A stretch of 64,000 bases of DNA from an uncultured Pelagibacteraceae bacterium (lineage in GTDB: Bacteria; Pseudomonadota; Alphaproteobacteria; Pelagibacterales; Pelagibacteraceae): positions 62,001 to 126,000 of the forward strand of contig CACJUZ010000001.1 in the NCBI GenBank assembly GCA_902596745.1, in the 5' to 3' direction. The notes below the pieces were generated by a model, which worked only from the letters and a program-made list of their open reading frames with translations, was not told the DNA's origin and made no database searches. The first letter of the stretch is position 1. Every line of letters begins with the position of its first letter. Positions 62,444 through 64,000 of the stretch are shown piece by piece. Position numbers and translations under genes: made by a program.

Positions 62444-63051
62444 TCTTAAATTTAAAAAGAAAAATAACCAAGTCTTTTAGAGTAATATTAATAACATCAT
62501 TTTTTTTTCATTTGAATCATGTAAATGCTGGTTATGGTAGTGGCGAACTTAATATTTCAGGTCAAGCGTTAGATTGGTTTATTCAATATATTCAAAATCC
62601 CGGAGGAGTAAAAAACCCCAATAAATCCCCGATGAAATTTTCAGTAAGTTTAGATGGAAGAAATGGATGGTATTATTATTGTCAGGCTATGAACGCATCC
62701 AGATGTCAATCTGTTAGTGATAAAGAATTAAATAAACAATGTGAAAGGAAAAACAAAGTGTCAAAATGTGAAGTTTTTGCTGTTGGAAGAAGTATTAAAT
62801 GGAGAAACGGAATTGTTGAAAATGATAAAATTAAATTACGAAAATCTGACTCTAGAGAAGAACTAATTGCTAAATTAAAACAATTAGGATTTATTAAAAA
62901 TGAAAACACAAAAATTAAATCAATAAAAACGAGTAAGTCTAAAGAAAAAGATCTTTCTACACAATTAGTGGAAATCACAGAACTTTATAAATCAGGTTCA
63001 ATAACAAAAGATGAATATACAAAAGCAAAAAATAAACTTTTAGATAAATAA
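62431..63051 (+). CDS. Exported protein with SHOCT-like C-terminus, unknown
   Basis: A 206-residue protein that overlaps the caspase-like gene by 13 nt. A hydrophobic segment (about residues 18-32, ending HVNA) looks like a signal peptide after an unusually long basic start; a later start is possible. The mature part has a conserved-looking aromatic/Cys region (GWYYYCQAMNASRCQSV, KCEVFAVGR). The C-terminus repeats the SHOCT-like hairpin (ITELYKSGSITKDEYTKAKN). No known family recognised. It ends the + strand arm. Confidence 0.65.
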   Translation: MEILILNLKRKITKSFRVILITSFFFHLNHVNAGYGSGELNISGQALDWFIQYIQNPGGVKNPNKSPMKFSVSLDGRNGWYYYCQAMNASRCQSVSDKELNKQCERKNKVSKCEVFAVGRSIKWRNGIVENDKIKLRKSDSREELIAKLKQLGFIKNENTKIKSIKTSKSKEKDLSTQLVEITELYKSGSITKDEYTKAKNKLLDK

Positions 63052-63086
63052 AATGAAAATTTTACTCATATTATTTCTCACTCTTT

Positions 63087-63134
63087 CTCGGATACCACAT
63101 AGACACCACTAATTTTTTTTTCTATAATAATTTT
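63087..63134 (+). repeat. R1 repeat, partial copy 3: promoter module
   Basis: The core of R1 recurs here (CTCGGATACCACATAGACAC and onward). The -35 TAGACA (63100-63105) and -10 TATAAT (63123-63128) are 17 bases apart, and the ATG of member F follows 6 bases later. The left part of the full R1 element is absent, which narrows the conserved unit to the promoter region. Confidence 0.7.
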
Positions 63135-63725
63135 ATGAAAAAATTTTTAACAATTATCATCCTTAACTTATGTTTTATATCATCAGTTCAAGCAGATGAT
63201 ATTAGAGACTTTCAGATTGAAGGGATGAGTATTGGAGATAGTCTATTAGATTTTATGTCAGAAAAAGAAATAAAAGACTATAGGAGAAACTATTTAAAAG
63301 GAAAAAGAGAATATTATGTTGTAGCTAGGATAGATAATTTAGAAACTTATGAAGTTGTAGATTTGTATTTAAAAACTGGAGATCAAAAATATTTAATCAG
63401 AACCATTGGTGGATTTATTTTTCATGATAAAAATATGTGTTTCCCTAAAAAAAAACAAATTGTGTTTGAATTAGAAAAAATGTTTCCCAATATTAAAAAA
63501 GAAGAAGGTGAAAGGGCTCATGATTTTGATAAGTCAAAAAAATCTAGACAACATCAAACAACTTTTTTCTTAAAAAAAACAAAGAAAAAAAACGACCCAC
63601 ATATCAGGGTTGAGTGCACTGTATGGTCAGAAAAAATTAAAAAAAAAAATAATTTTGATGATAGTTTAAATGTTGTTGCCATGACAACAGAAATTCTTAA
63701 TTGGATTTATAACGGTTACAAATAA
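63135..63725 (+). CDS. Exported small protein, island paralogue family, member F
   Basis: A 196-residue family member beyond the protease cluster. The signal peptide ends SVQA; the mature start DDIRDFQIEGMSIGDSLLDF is close to member D at protein level. Cysteines lie in NMCFPKKKQ and VECTVWSEK, and HDFDKSKKS matches the DKSGKS segment. It shows that the family brackets the six-gene protease cluster on both sides. Function unknown. Confidence 0.8.
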   Translation: MKKFLTIIILNLCFISSVQADDIRDFQIEGMSIGDSLLDFMSEKEIKDYRRNYLKGKREYYVVARIDNLETYEVVDLYLKTGDQKYLIRTIGGFIFHDKNMCFPKKKQIVFELEKMFPNIKKEEGERAHDFDKSKKSRQHQTTFFLKKTKKKNDPHIRVECTVWSEKIKKKNNFDDSLNVVAMTTEILNWIYNGYK

Positions 63726-63732
63726 TTCCCCC

Positions 63733-63772
63733 TCACACTAAAATTTCTTTTCTCACTGTGACACTAGTGTGA
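63733..63772 (+). terminator. Inverted repeat after member F, possible terminator
   Basis: TCACACTA (63733-63740) and TAGTGTGA (63765-63772) are perfectly complementary over 8 bases with a 24-base loop that contains a second small palindrome. Only a short T-rich stretch follows, so a terminator is possible but not certain. Confidence 0.4.
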
Positions 63773-63818
63773 AGACCTTTTTCAAAATTATTATTTAACA
63801 GAGGTTTCGATTCTTTTG

Positions 63819-63843
63819 AAGGGGCGTTCTGTTGCCAGGTGCC
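63819..63843 (+). repeat. R3 repeat, copy 3
   Basis: Third identical R3 copy, in the same orientation, 107 bases before the ATG of member G. R3 followed by R2 and a family gene is the same order as at member E, about 8.5 kb away. Confidence 0.8.
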
Positions 63844-63900
63844 GTTAACCTTTTAACATTATACAACAATTCTAGATCATAAAAAACGGCTATTTCTTTG

Positions 63901-63950
63901 CTAGGTGAGTCCGTATTGTGTCCGCTAGTAAGTCCGGATATGATGAGTCC
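63901..63950 (+). repeat. R2 repeat, copy 2: promoter module of member G
   Basis: GTCC units lie at 63909, 63920, 63932 and 63947. The -35 TTGTGT (63916-63921) and -10 TATGAT (63939-63944) have a 17-base spacer, with 6 bases to the ATG. The layout and most bases match the module at 55396-55445. Confidence 0.75.
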
Positions 63951-64000
63951 ATGAAAAAACTTTTAGCTATCATCATCCTAAGCTTATGCTTCATAACCTC
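63951..64000 (+). CDS. Exported small protein, island paralogue family, member G (3' partial)
   Basis: Only the first 50 bases are inside the window. They encode a signal peptide start (MKKLLAIIILSLCFIT), nearly the same as members B, C and E at DNA level. The array therefore continues beyond the right edge. Confidence 0.75.
   Translation, partial: MKKLLAIIILSLCFIT

Overview
This 64 kb window is AT-rich, densely packed chromosomal DNA. Neighbouring genes commonly overlap by 1-20 bases or are separated by a few bases. The gene content and order point to an alphaproteobacterium of the SAR11 type (Pelagibacterales): nuoMN-birA-coaX-rnj-proS-lolCD-dnaE, rpsB-tsf-frr-uppS-cdsA-dxr-bamA-skp-lpxD-fabZ-lpxA-lpxI-lpxB, gltX/lexA/trpCDGE/ppiD, tpiA-secG-pyrG-kdsA-eno-ftsB-lipA, ispDF and ntrYX-trkA. 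The taxonomic call comes from gene order, composition and protein character only; no rRNA gene is present.

Region 1 (1-12514, + strand) runs from the end of complex I through biotin ligase, pantothenate kinase, RNase J, prolyl-tRNA synthetase and the LolCD lipoprotein exporter to DnaE. Region 2 (12515-25292, + strand) opens with a promoter and a structured leader before rpsB. It then runs through translation factors, undecaprenyl and phospholipid synthesis, BamA/Skp and lipid A synthesis. Region 3 (25272-33335, - strand) holds a stand-alone Cas4/RecB-type nuclease, gltX, lexA with a textbook alphaproteobacterial SOS operator, trpCDGE and ppiD. Region 4 (33400-46740) is central metabolism (tpiA, pyrG, kdsA, eno, lipA), a short - strand set (pncC, pgpA, ispDF) and ntrY-ntrX-trkA. 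Two genes that should be essential, lolD and tpiA, each carry a one-base deletion in a homopolymer. Sequencing or assembly error is the simplest explanation.

Region 5 (46723-52567) is a surface-polysaccharide segment: galE and glf (galactofuranose supply), a GT-C type membrane protein, a GT2 glycosyltransferase and a second probable glycosyltransferase. Region 6 (52568-64000) is an accessory island. It starts at a tRNA-Thr 3' remnant and holds at least seven copies of an unrecognised family of small exported proteins with two conserved cysteines. Their promoters and signal-peptide DNA are repeated nearly identically while the mature domains diverge. The copies use two different promoter modules (called R1 and R2 here), each placing a TATRAT -10 box exactly 6 nt from the ATG, which predicts leaderless mRNAs. 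A third repeat (R3, about 25 bp, GC-rich) flanks one copy and precedes others.

Inside the island is a divergent six-gene cluster (56025-63051). One arm encodes a TPR/trypsin-like protease, a DUF4384-like protein and a lipoprotein. The other encodes a lipoprotein, a caspase-like (C14) protease and a secreted protein, all three with SHOCT-like hairpins. This cell-envelope two-protease cluster, embedded in the shuffled exported family, is the best candidate for an undescribed system here. No intergenic stretch exceeds 300 bases, and no IS element, integrase, rRNA or CRISPR array was seen.
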